A stretch of 64,000 nucleotides of DNA, taken from the NCBI GenBank assembly GCA_014529385.2, contig CM043962.1:36983098-37047097 (forward strand), read 5' to 3'. The notes under the pieces are model-generated. The model had not been told where the DNA came from. It worked only from the letters and a program-made list of their open reading frames with translations, and ran no database searches. This DNA is from Adiantum capillus-veneris. Lineage: Eukaryota; Streptophyta; Polypodiopsida; Polypodiales; Pteridaceae. The position numbers and the translations under genes were made by a program. Positions 37,501-51,200 of the stretch are shown here, in pieces (position 1 is the stretch's first letter; each line of letters starts with the position of its first letter).

Positions 37501-38241
37501 TATTTTTAAAGATGTGTCTATTTTTGACTGAAGGCTTCTTCTTTAATAGAGTTGCATGAGGGTCAGTGCCATACATTGGCTTACTTGTCTCTCTCTCTCC
37601 AAGATTATGGTGTTTAACACCACACTATAGTGGGTTGAGGTCAGCACCCACATTCACCTAAGGTCGTGAGTTAGTGAAGTATACAGATGCATACACCTAC
37701 CTTGGGGTAGTCTTCAGTGGGCCATTGTTTTCATTTAGGAGAGCAGTAGGGACTAGAATGACCAGAGCTTATGCGGCATTGGGGGGATTGCAGAGGATGT
37801 GTTCGCAGGTTCAGTTGCAGGAACCTCAAACAAAGCTCTTGCTTTTTGACAATGGTGGCTTCAGCTATGCCGCACAAAGTTCAGATATAGGGATCCTCAA
37901 TGGATCACCATGGCAGATCTGGTAGCACCAATGGATGGAGAGAAGTTTCTATGATCTCTCGGATGACGAGAGCCAAAGATTCAATACCACATAGATCATT
38001 CCAGAGTTATCCGGAACGCGGAACGGGCATGGCTACGCCATCCTCGCAGAACGGGGGAATGGTGAGGGATCCAAAACAGGAACGTCGCGGAATGGGAGGC
38101 ATTAAAAGCATCCAAATTATGCTATTTTTTTGCTCTGTGTAATTGAATACCAGTAGTCGTAAGGCCCTTTGACTCTTACACTCATTAAAAACTCGATTTG
38201 AAGACTGTTCAACCTTACTGTGGCAAACGTTAGTTGTGTAG

Positions 38242-38306
<65 letters not shown>

Positions 38307-39886
38307 AATGAAATGTATAACGTCTTCAAAAGGCCAAAATGACCTATGAGACCAAAAGGTTACATGTGGTGAATCTAAACCAGGTCTGGGTACAAAAAGT
38401 ACAAAGTACTGAAAAGAAAATAGTGGGTGGGGTGGGGTGAAAGCTGATACAAAGGGGATACAAAGGGTGAGCTGATACAATGGAGATCTCTGACCGTGGA
38501 GGCATCATATACATATACATCAATATCCAAAAGGCTATAGAGATTCAATGTCCTCCAAGGTAGGCACTCTGTCGGGACGGCTCCTATGTCGTGCCAGTAT
38601 GGTATGGATCCTCTGTCGCAATCTGCGTCGATGTCGAGAGGGCCCCCTCATCCGTGGGCGACGGGACCGCCCCAACTCTATCGCCCGATCAAGCAGTATG
38701 CCTCTAAGAGAGAGGAAGAGAGCTTAAAAAGTTGAGAGGGAGAGAGAGGGGGAGAGGGAGAGCTTAAAAGTTGAGAGAAATGAAATGAAATGAAATGTTA
38801 TATTAACGATTTCAAAAGGCCAAAATGACCTATGAGACCAAACTGTTACCAAATTGTGAATCTGATACCATGTCTGGGTACAAAAAGACTAGAACAAAAA
38901 TACTACTACTACTACTAGAATCCATCCTCATCTGCACTCTAGATGTCAAGAGAGTATGGCTCGAATCCTCTACTCTAGTCTCCGTCGATGCTGTGTAGCC
39001 CCTCTCCTCAATTGTGGCCGTCTAGATCTCCGTAGCTCCAGTGCTCGATCGATGAGAATGCCGGTAGTGGTCAAATCAGTGTGGGCCGAGCTCTGCAGTG
39101 ATGGCTGCTCCTCTGGCTGTCCCATATCTAGTGAAAAGAAATCTGTAATTTGTCTTTGGGACTGTCTCTCTCTAGCTCTCCCCAGTAAAGTGCCTCTATA
39201 TCTGTGTAACTCAAGTAGATATAGCCCAAGACATCTCTGATGCTCATAACTCATGACCATAGAGAAAGGACCGAAACCCTCTCTAAATAAGCAGTGGAAA
39301 CGACCTCGAATCTCATAGTACACTGTGCAATGACATATGTAATGTAGCTCTGTCTCTGGCTCTAGCTGGCATAAGCGGCACATCCTGTTGTCTGCTGGTA
39401 TCCCTCTAAATGTACCACTCTCAATCTCCAGCTGATGTGAGGATGTGCATATCTGACCAATGGCCCACCGCAAACCATGAGACATATGTGTATCCATGTA
39501 GCTGGGTCAAATCACAAACCCATCTCCTGTGAGGTGGAGAAGATGCTCTCTATAGAAAGCCATTTTCTTGTCCAACTCCTGTGGTGGCTCTATCTATGTC
39601 CTCCTAGTATCCAGCTGGATCAGGTCCTGATGAATGAGTCTAGTAATCTCCACCCGTGTAAGAGACATCGAGGGTGTCTGAAGAGAGTACTGGAAAGGGG
39701 GAAGCCTGTCCATGGTGAAGCCATGCATCTGAAACCATGATGTCATCTATGCATACCAGCATGAAGTGTCCCCCTGAAGAGCTAACTGTCTGGAAGACTC
39801 AAGGGCCAGTCTAGCATATTTGTCTCTAGTAGTATCCCACAAGCTTTTGCACAAAGAAGACTGATCTGGTAAGCACCTCAATCTCC

Positions 39887-39966
<80 letters not shown>

Positions 39967-40044
39967 GAAATGATATATTGACGTCTACAAAAGGCCAAAG
40001 TGACCTATGAGACCAAAAAAGTTACAAGTGATGAATCTAGTACA

Positions 40045-40135
<91 letters not shown>

Positions 40136-43100
40136 GAAATGAAATGAAATGAAATGTTATATTAACGTCTTCAAAAGGCCATAGTGACATATGAGACCAG
40201 AAAGTTACAAGGTGGTGGATTTGATACAAAGTCAGAGTAACAAAATAACCTAACAATAGTACAAAACAAAGATATCTATTATGGGATTCTAGATTGGTCG
40301 ATGTGAGCTAAGCCGAAAACTGAGCAAAAAAGGGTGGCTAGTTGGGATAGCTGAATCACAAAAGATCTAGCATCGGTCGTTGGCGAATCTCATCAATTTC
40401 CTCCATGGTTAGTAGTCTGACCGAGCGTCGTGCATGCCTGGCCAGCATTCTCTGAATCTTTTGACGTAGCCTCCGTCGATGCTGTGTAGTCCTGCGCAGT
40501 CGTGGGCGCCTGGATTTCCCCAATTCAATCGCTCGGTCAATTAGTGTGCCTCTGGTGTAAGACGGGGGGAAGCTCTGCTGTGGGAGTGGCTCTTGCGGAT
40601 GTCCCGTGTCTGCTCTGAAGAAGTCTGTAATCCGTCTTTGAGACTGGTTAGCCTCGCCATTCATCAGGCTCTCTCTCTGTGTGTGCGCAGCTCGAGCAAG
40701 AACAAACCTAGGCATCTTTGATCTTCGTATCCCATTACTCTTGAGAGTGGTCCAAAACCCTCTCTGAACAAGCAATGGAAGCGGCCTCGTATCTCGTAGT
40801 AGACAGGGCAGCGGCATGTATAATGCAGCTCTGTCTCAGGTTCCATGTCACACAAGGGGCATGTCCTGGCCTCTGCTGGTACTCCACTGTATCTCCCAGT
40901 TTCAATCCGCAGCTGGTGAGACGATGTGCGTAACTGGCCGATAGCACACCGTATCCCATGAGATAGGTGGGTATCCATGTATCTGGGTCTCATCACAAAA
41001 CCATCTTCATAAGCTGGAGAAGGTGGTCTCTGTAGAAAGCCATCTTCGTGCCCAGTTCTTGTGCTGGTTGTATCCATGTCCTCCTGGTGTCTAGCTGGGT
41101 CAGGTCTTGGCGGATGAGCTTGGTGATCTCCGACTGTGTAAGAATGAGAGATTGTGCATCCAATGAGTACTGGAATGGTGGCAGCCTGTCTATGTTGAAC
41201 CCATGCGCCTGAAACCATGATGTCATCTCCCCATACCAGCATGTTGTATCTCCTTGTATGGCTAACTGTCGAGAGGACTCAAGTGCTATGCGAGCATATC
41301 TGTCTCTGGGAAGTTCCCATGTGCGGTTTATGAAGGAGACTGATCTGGTGAGCGCCTCTACCACTAGTGGGGGGGCCGCTAGCTCTGCTTGGATAATGGC
41401 CCGTGGTACTGATGCCTTGGCTCTAATGAGCCACGAGATCATAGAGACGAGAGGTTTCTCCATGTTCCCCCATCCGTCTGAGCGACCCGGCCTCCCGTGG
41501 TGATCCAGTGAAGGTCCCCATATCTCAGCCCCATATAGCAATGCTGAAGCCACCAAGGTGTCAAAGAGCAAGAGCTTCGTCTGGGCCTCTTGAAACTGAA
41601 CCTGCGAACACATCCTCTCCAATCTACCCAATGCTGCGTGGGCTCTAGTAAGTCTAGTCTCTGCTGCTCTTCTGAGTGAGAATGCAGGTCCGCTAAAAAC
41701 CACTCCAAGGTAAGTGTAAGCGTCTGTGTACTCCACCGTCTCCTTGCCGTATGTGAATGTAGGTGCTGACCTCCTGATCCACTGTGGGGTGGTATTAAAC
41801 ACCATAACCTTGGTTTTACCCAGGTTGACAGACAAACCACTTTCGTGGGCAAACGTATGCAAAGCATCCAATTGACGTTGCATTCCTTCTGGGGATTCAG
41901 AGATCAACACTATGTCATCAGCATATAACAAAAGTGAAATCCATGTCCCTACCAACTGAGAACCTTTATCCCCATCGTTGTCAATGTAGTCAGGAACCTC
42001 ATCCACATACATACCGAAAAGAGTAGGAGAGAGCGGGCAGCCCTGCTTCACCCCAATAGTGGAGTGAACCGGTGTAGAAAGTCCCTCCGAGGTGCGTACA
42101 TGCCCTACTACTGATCTGTACAATGCCATGATCCCCCAAATGAGTTATGTGGGTACTCCCATTTCCTGTAGTCTGCCCATCAGTCTAGCTCTGGGTACCG
42201 TGTCAAAAGCTTTGCGGAAGTCCACATAGCTACAATAGATCCGTCTCCCATGAGATCTGCCTTCTTCGATGATGGCCCTGAGTGTTAGGATATGGTCAAG
42301 AGTAGAGAAGCCTCTCCTGAATTCTGCCTGCCCAGTTGCACGTATCCCTTCCCTCTCTGCCCATCTACTCAGCTGTTGCTCCAGAATGGATGCATACAAC
42401 CGTGCCAGTGTGTGCCCAATCATAATAGTGCGATAATTCCGAGGCTCCATGGGGTCTCCTGATTTGAAGATAGGTACAATCGTAGATAGGCTCCAAGAGT
42501 CTGGTAGGCCCTCACACATGGCCCGATTAAACATAACTGCTAGAAGCTCTGCTAGTAGGTCTTTGGCATGCATGAAATGCTCAGCGACTAGGCCATCATG
42601 ATCATATGCTCTCCCAGTCTTCATCTTGTCAATAGCTTTCTTCACCATCTCAGCGGTGAAAAAGACACATGCGTGTGGGCATGGATCGGGGGGGTTGGGA
42701 AGGGCCGGCTGTCCAGGTACTATGTACAAAGATGATGCGTATTGCCCCCATGTCTCTGTGGAGGAAATAGCAAGGGGGGGGGGGGACTGCTCATGAAAGA
42801 GCGGCCACGCCTCACGCGAGTCCTGACTCAAGAATAGCTGATATAGATCCTGCTCGAGTCGAGCCAAAAAAGCCCTCTTCTTCCGCCACACCAGGCGTCG
42901 GAAGTCAATCTGTGACTGTCTGTGAGTGACGTCCCCCAACAGCACCTCCCTCTTAAGTCTGGCTCTAGTCTGGCGGCACTCCTCATCGTACTAGCTGTTC
43001 TGAGGCATGCTCCCTGATCGGCCGCTATGCTCAGGCTAGGTGTGTGGGTATGCTTCTGCTGCTGCCTCATGTAATGTCTGTGTCAGTATAGTAGTTAACT

Positions 43101-44247
43101 CTTCCAGAGGTCCCCCCGTGTCCTCAGTGCATAGGCGTCTGTAGATTCCGTCCATGTATACAGAATCCGTCTCCCGTGTGAATGTGTAGCGAGTAGGGGC
43201 TGCTACTCGTGGCCTGTGTGCTACACTGAACTGGAAGGAGATGGTCATCGACACCAGAGCATGATCCATTGCCACCCCGATCGGTCTGGGCTCAACTGTG
43301 AGATCCTGGATACTAGAGATGAGATTCGGTTGTGCCATGACATAGTCTACTGTGCTGGCTCCATGTCTGTGTGGGAAGCATGTAAAACCTCCCGAAGCAG
43401 GAAATCTCTATAGGCCGTTCAAGATGGCCAATCCATGTGCAGTGCCCATGTCTATCAAGTGTCGCCCATACTCAGTACATTCCACATCGTGTGATAGTCT
43501 GGAAAGGCTCGTCTCTACAACATCTAGCTCTCTTAGCATCTCCTCTAAAGTATCATAAAACACTCCCTGGTGATGGGCAGTCCTGGCATTGAAGTCCCCT
43601 AGGATGATAATGTCACCGTCCTTAGAGAACTCCCATATGTCATCATCCAAAATAGAGAAAGGGGACTGTCCTTTGGGTGATGCATAAACTGATGTACTCG
43701 GGGGAAAGTAGCAAATAGCTAGATAAAGGTATCTGCCTGTCTCTGCTTTCAGTCTCACCCACATGTACCTAGCCTGCTCGTCCCTGCGAGCTATATGTAT
43801 CAGTGGCTGCAGATCCTCTCTAAATAACACTACCACTCCCCCCGAGCCCCGCCCTCTGTGCTCTGAGCGTGTCTCCTGTCTGTAGGCTATCTCCCACCTG
43901 TATCCACTGATGTGAGGCATGGAATGCCCTGGGGCCTGGTGTGTCTCAGAGTAAAAGATGATGTCTCTTCCAATAAAGCTATCCTCAAAGGCACCCACAT
44001 CAAGACGCATAGATCCATTGCAATTCCAGGCAGCTACTTTGAGTGTGGTCCCATAAGTCTCGCACCGTCATGTGGAGCGTCGTTCTAGTATTACCACTTT
44101 TCCGTCTCGGTAAAAAGCGATCTTGCCTTTTTCCCTTGCCGCTCTAATCTCCAGCATTACTTCCTGCACTTCGCCCTCTTCCAGTGTGTTTCTTGATCGT
44201 GCTTCGGCGAGCTCTTTCTTTAGTGACGCGATCTCTTCCTCTTTCTT

Positions 44248-44328
<81 letters not shown>

Positions 44329-47300
44329 GAAATGAAATGTTATATTAACGTCTTCAAAAGGCCAGAATAACCTATGAGACCAACCTGATACAAAAGTGGT
44401 GAATCTGTTACAATGTCTGGGTACCTTAGTACTAAAGTACTAAGTGTGAAAAGTGTGATAGTGTGAAAATAAATGTGAAAAACTAAATACAAAGTATTAA
44501 TTAAAGTCTTAGGAGCATTCTGGGTGTATGGCTAGAATGCTTCTAATCCTTTGTTGTAGTCTCCTCCGGTGAAGTGTGCTTCTGCATCTCGGTCGTGGTC
44601 GTCTCGATTTCCTAAGCTCAATCGCCCTGTCAATGAGGGTGCCTTTGGTATGAATGTGGGTACTCCTTTGTGCTGGCTGCTGGCCTCTTGCTTCTCCTTC
44701 CGCTCCTGCTTCTCTCGATCCGAAGAAATCTGTGATCTGCCTCTAAGGCTGTAGTGCTCTTTGTCTTCTCATTAGATTATCCCTGTGCCGATGTAGTTCC
44801 AGTAGGTACAAGCCTAAGCATCTTTGATCTTGGTATTGCATGACTCTATCTAGAGGTCCAAAGCCTTCTTTAAATAGGCAATGGAAACGCCCACGTATCT
44901 CATAGTATACGGTGCAATGGCATATGTAGTGTAATTCTATCTCCGGCTCCATTCCGCATAACTTGCAAATTCTGCTCTCAGGTGGGATTCCCCTAAATCT
45001 ACCAAATTCAATTTCCAGTTGGTGTGAGGATGTACGAATCTGACCAATAGCACATCTCAAACCATGAGACAGGTAGTATCCATGTAGCTCAGGCGAATCA
45101 CAAATCCATCTTCAGATAGATGTAGGAAGTTTTCTTTGTAGTCGGCCATCTTCGTGCCCAATTCTTGTGTAGGGTCTACCCATGTCCTCTTAGTATCCAA
45201 CTGTATAAGATCCTGACGGATGATTTTATTAATCTCAGTTCGTGTAATTGCCAGTGATGGAGCCTCAAGAGAGTATTGGAAGGGGGGTAATCTTTCCATA
45301 CTGAACGCGTGTCTCTGAAACCACGAGGACAGTTGCGCATACCAGCATGACGTATCCCCTTTCATTGCTAATTGTCGAGAGGATTCGAGGGCCAATCTAG
45401 TATATCGGCAATTATTTGTATCCCACAAACCATGTATAAAGGACACTGATCTGGTAAGAGCTTCAATTCTATCGGAGGGGCAGCTAGTTCCGCTCGGGTA
45501 ATCGCGTGTGGTACGGAGGCCTTGGCTCTAATCATTCGGGAAATCATAGATACCAAAGGTCTCTCCATTGACTTCCAATTATCCTGATCCACAGATGGTC
45601 CCTAAATCTGGACCCCATAAAGCATAGCCGAAGCCACCACAGTATCAAAGAGCCAAAGTTTTGTTCGTGGTTCTTGAAACTGCACTTGTGAACACATCCT
45701 CTCCAACCCTCCCAAGGCCGCCGAGGCTCTAGACGATCTAGCATCCGCTGCTTTCTTAAGAGTAAACTTCGGTCCTGCAAATACCACACCAAGGTATGTG
45801 TATGCATCTGTGTACTCTACTCTATCCTGGCCATATGCAAATGTAGATGCCGATCTCCTAACCCATTGCGGTGTGGTGTTAAACACCATAACTTTGGTTT
45901 TACCCAAGTTTGCCGACAATCCACTGTCCTCCGCGAATTTATGTAATGCATCTAGCTGCCTCTGCATTCCATCTGGTGATTCTGCTATCAATACAATATC
46001 ATCTGCATACAACAACAAAGGGATCCATGACCCTGCAAATTGAGCACCTTTGTCACCCTCTCTATCAATGTAATCTGATACCTCATCTATGTACATACCA
46101 AATAAAGTAGGGGACAGTGGGCATCCTTGCTTTACTCCAACGGTGGAATGAACAATGTCGGAATCCCCGTCTGGAGTACGTACATAACCAGTTACTGACC
46201 CGTATAAGGCCATGATCCCCCAAATAATCTCTTTGGGGACCCCTAACTCTTGCATCCTGCGCATCAATCTGGCCCTTGGTACCGTATCAAAAGCTTTCCG
46301 AAAATCCACAAAGCAACAATACATCCTTCTCCCGCTTGCTCTTCCTTCCTTAATAATGGCTCTGAGCGTAAGAATATGATCTAAAGTGGAATAACCCCTC
46401 CTGAATCCAGCTTGTCCCGTTGCCCTTATGCCCTCATTCTCTGCCCATCTACTCAATTTTTGTTCAAGAATGGATGCGTACAGTCGGGTCAATGTGTGAC
46501 CTACCATAATGGTATGGTAGTTCCCGGCTATCATAGGATCCCCTGATTTGAAAATAGGTACGATAGTAGATAATTTCCAAGATTCACGTAATCCTTCACA
46601 CATGACCCGATCAAACACACGAGCAAGGACTTCTGAAAGTAGATCCCTGGCATGGATCAGATGTTCTACTACTAAACCATCATGATCATATGCTCTTCTT
46701 GTCTTCATCTTATCAACGGCTTTTTTCACCATTTCCGTAGTAAAGAAAGTACTAGTAGCAGGGCATGGCTCTAGCGGATCTGGTAATGGAGGTTGTCCAG
46801 ATACCATATATAATGATGTTACATATTGACCCCAAATCTCAGGAGAAGTAATCGTCGGAGGCGGTGAGTGCTCGTGAAATAAACGCCAGGCCTCATGTGA
46901 GTCCTGACTCAAGAAGACCTGATATAAATCCTTCTCCAGTTTGGCTAAGAATGCCCTTTTCTTGCGACGTACTATACGCCGAAGAGCAATCCGAGACTGC
47001 TTATATGTGATGATCCCGAGTGTAAGCTCTTTCTGGACCTGGGTTCTCGTCTCTCTGCATTCCTCGTCATACCAACTGTTTTGAGGCATGTTCCCAGATC
47101 CTCTCTTCTGATCAGGTTGAGTATGTGGGTATGCCTCTTGTGCTGCTCCATGTAGTATCTCTGTTAACTGAGAAGTAATCTCCTCTACAGTATATACTGG
47201 CTCGGCTGCCCACATCCTATTATAGATCTTTTCCACATAGACTAAATCGGTCTCTAGCGTGAAAATATATCTTGTGTGTGTCTTCTTCCTTTGTGCTTGA

Positions 47301-48117
47301 GAGGCATTGTATTGGAAGGAGATTGATAGGGTCAAGAGAGCATGATCCACTGCAATCCCAACCGGTCTGGGTCCCACCTTAAAGTCCTCAATACTAGAAA
47401 TAAAGCTTGGTGAAGTCATGACATAATCCACTGTACTGGCCCCATGCCTGTGCGGGAAGCATGTGAATCCCCCAGATAAAGGGAAATTCTCTAGACCATT
47501 AAGTATGGCCAAACCATGTATAGTTGCCATCTCCATGAGATGTCTCTCATATTCAGTGTGTTCTTTATCCTTTGAGTTTCTAGTGAGCCCCCTCTCTGAT
47601 AAATCCACTTCTCTAAGCATTTCCTCAGAAGTATCATAGAATACTGCTTGAGAGTTGGCCGTTCTGGCATTAAAGCCTCCTAAGAGAACGATGTCTCCAT
47701 CTCTAGAGAACTCCCATATGTCATTATTCAATATGGAGAAAGGGGACTGCCCTTTAGGTGAGGAGTAGACTGATGTACTTGGAGGGAAGTAGCATATAGC
47801 GATATATAGAAATCTACCTGTCTCGGCTCTCATTCTCACCCACATATACCTTGCTTGCTCATCTTTCCTGATAATCTGTAGTAGTGGTTTCAGCTCCTCT
47901 TTGAATAAGACTGCTACTCCTCCTAAACCCCGGCTACCCCATAGAGATCTCTTGTCTGGTCGACCAGCTGTTTCCCATAAATAACCCTTCACATGTGACA
48001 TAAGCTGTCCCGGTATCCGGTGTGTCTCTGCATAGAAAACTATGTCTCTATCCCTAAAGCTGTCTTCACAGGCACCTACATCTAGCCTATATGATCCATT
48101 ACAATTCCACGCCGCTA

Positions 48118-48203
<86 letters not shown>

Positions 48204-51200
48204 TACTATGTAGACTTGAGAGATTGAAAGAGGCCATAGCTTGAGAGTCGAGACTCAGAGGGTAGAGCTTGAGCCTTGGCCCTTGAAAGCTTGAGTGTAA
48301 TTGGGCAAAGGGTGAGGGTGTACGAGCATAGGGCCAAGCCGGTTTATGGAGGGGTTTCTCCACTCTTGATCATATTCTGACACTCAGAGCCATCATTGAG
48401 GAGGGCAGGTCACATGTGAGACGGATTTATTGTAGCTTTGTGAATTTCCGCAAAGCATTTGACATGGTACCGAGAGCTCGATTGATGCGCATCCTACAGG
48501 AGATGGGGGTGCCCATAGTGTTGATTTGGGGGATTATGTCTCTATACAAATCAGTGATGGGACATGTACGCACCCCTGAGGGGATATCTGATTTAGTTCA
48601 CTCCACCATTGGGGTGAAACACGGTTGCCCATTGTCTCCTACTCTATTTGGTATGTATGTTGATGAGGTGTCTGATTACATTGACAGAGAGGGTGATAGA
48701 GGTGCCCAGCTGGTAAGGACGAGGATCCCATTGTTGTTATATGCTGATGATATTGTGTTGATCTCTGAATCACCAGAGGGTATGCAGCGACGATTGGATG
48801 CATTACACTGTTTTGCAAAGGATAGTGGATTGTCTGTAAACCTTGGTAAAACCAAGGTTATGGTGTTTAACACCACACCACAGTGGATCAGGAGATCAGC
48901 ACCAACTTTCACTTATGGTCAGGAGATTGTAGAGTATACAGATCCAAACACTTACCTTGGGGTTGTCTTCACTGGGCCGAGGTTTTCTTTGGGGAGAGCA
49001 GCAGAGACTAGACTGACTAGAGCTTATGCGGCGTTGGGAGGCTTGGAGAGGATGTGTTCATAGATTTAGTTCCAGGAACCTCGGACAAAGTTATGGCTGT
49101 TTGATACTTTAGTAGCCTCAGCTATGTTGTATATGGTGCAGATATGGGGACCTTCTGTATGCCAAGATGATTGGAGACGTATGGAGAGGCCCTTGGTATC
49201 GATAATCTCTCGACAGATCAAAGCAAAGGCCTCCGTACCCCACGCTATCATTTGAGCAGAGATAGCTGCCCCCCCCCTAATGCAGATTGAGGCTCTTACC
49301 AAATCAGTCTCCTTCATGCACAGCTTGTGGGATACTACTAGAGACTGATATGCTAGACTGGCCCTTGAGTCTTCAAGACAGTTAGCTCTTCAGGGGGACA
49401 ATTCATGCTAGTAGGCACAAATGACATCATGGTTCCACAGGCATGGTTTCACCATGGACCGGCTGTTTCCCAGCTACGTGGATACACATATGTCTCCTGG
49501 TTTGCGTTGTGCCAATGGTCACATATGCACATCCTCATATTAGCTGGAGATTGAGACAAGTAGATTCAGAGGGATACCAACAGACAACAGGATGTGCTGC
49601 TTATGCGAGCTAGAGCCAGAGACAGAGCTACATTACATATGTCATTGCACAGTGTACTATGAGATTAGGGGCCGTTTCCACTGCTTATTCAGAGGGGGTT
49701 TTGGTCCTTTCTCTAAGGTCATGAGTTATGAGGATCAGAGATGTCTTGGGCTATATCTACTTGAGTTACACAGATATGGACACTTTACTGGGGAGAGCTA
49801 GAGAGAGACAGTGCCAGAGACAGATATGAGAGAGACAGAGGAGCAGCCATCACAGCAGAGCTTGGCCCACACTCATTCGACCACTACCGGCACTCTCATC
49901 AACCGAGCACTGGATCTACGGCGATCCACACAGCCACGATTGAGGAGAGGGGCTACACAGCATCGAGGGAGACTCAAGCAAAGGATTCGAGCCATACTCT
50001 CTCGACATCCAGAGTGCAGATGAGGATGGATTCTAGTAGTAGTATTATTTTTGTTCTAGTCTTTTTGTACCCAGACATGGTATCAGATTCATAATTTTGT
50101 AACAGTTTTGTCTCATAGGTCATTTTGGTCTTTTGGAGACGTTAATATAACATTTCATTTCATCTCTCTTTCTATACTAACAGGCAAGATACTCAATCGG
50201 AGCATTGAGGACGAGGGTCAAGAGGAGTGGCACTTTTATTTAGGAAAGAGCTGCAGCCATTGCTGCATATAGCCCGCAGGGATGAGCATGCTAGATACAT
50301 GTGGGTGAGACTGAGGGCAAAGACAAGCAGATACCTTTACATTGCTATATGTTATTTCCCTCCTAATACGTCAGTGTATGGATCACCTAGGGGACAGTCC
50401 CCCTTCGCTATTCTAGATGATGACATATGGGAGTTTCCAAGGATGGTGACATTATCATCCTAGGGGACTTCAATGCTAGGAATGCCCATCACCAGACAAT
50501 ATTGTATGATACTTCAAAGGAGATGATTAGGGAGCTAGATGTTAAAGAGATGGGGAGCACACTGAGTATGGCCAAGTATTATGTACAGTGTGGTGCTAGG
50601 AGTGATGCCCTGCACACTACACACTGCTCTCTCTCTCCCCTACAAGCAGTATGTTATGCCCCACTCGTGGGCTTTTCATTTGACCAATGTACAGTTATGT
50701 GGGTTCATGCACGATTGCCGAGCCAAGAGCCTCTTGCACAGGTGCTGGATTAGCTAGCGGCTAATCCCCCGCAGGTACAGGCGAATTCAGAGAGGTTTCA
50801 CTTCAGAAATCTCGTCCGATTCAAAGGGCAAGTAGCCCTACAGGTTCGGGAGCTCCAGGTCTTGCGATAGATGCGACCGGCACGCGAAACGGAGCCCAAA
50901 ACAGGGATTTACAGCCTTCTGTGTATTTTTGCAGGTTTAGGGTTTCGGCCCTAAACGGACCCTAATACCCCCAGAAGGTTCGAGGACACGAGGGGTCCGC
51001 TATACAGGTGAACTAGCACATTTTCAACAGAGAATTCAGCATGCTGCAGATTCTCGCCGGGTTTTGCAAAGTGTCCGTATGCGTCGGGAAAGTCACCTAT
51101 TGCGCAGGGATACTGACTGTGAAGCGTCCTAGTACAGTTATGCTGCCGAAATCAGGCCAGAACAGGTGAGTGCATACTATAGACGCTTCATAGAAAAGTT

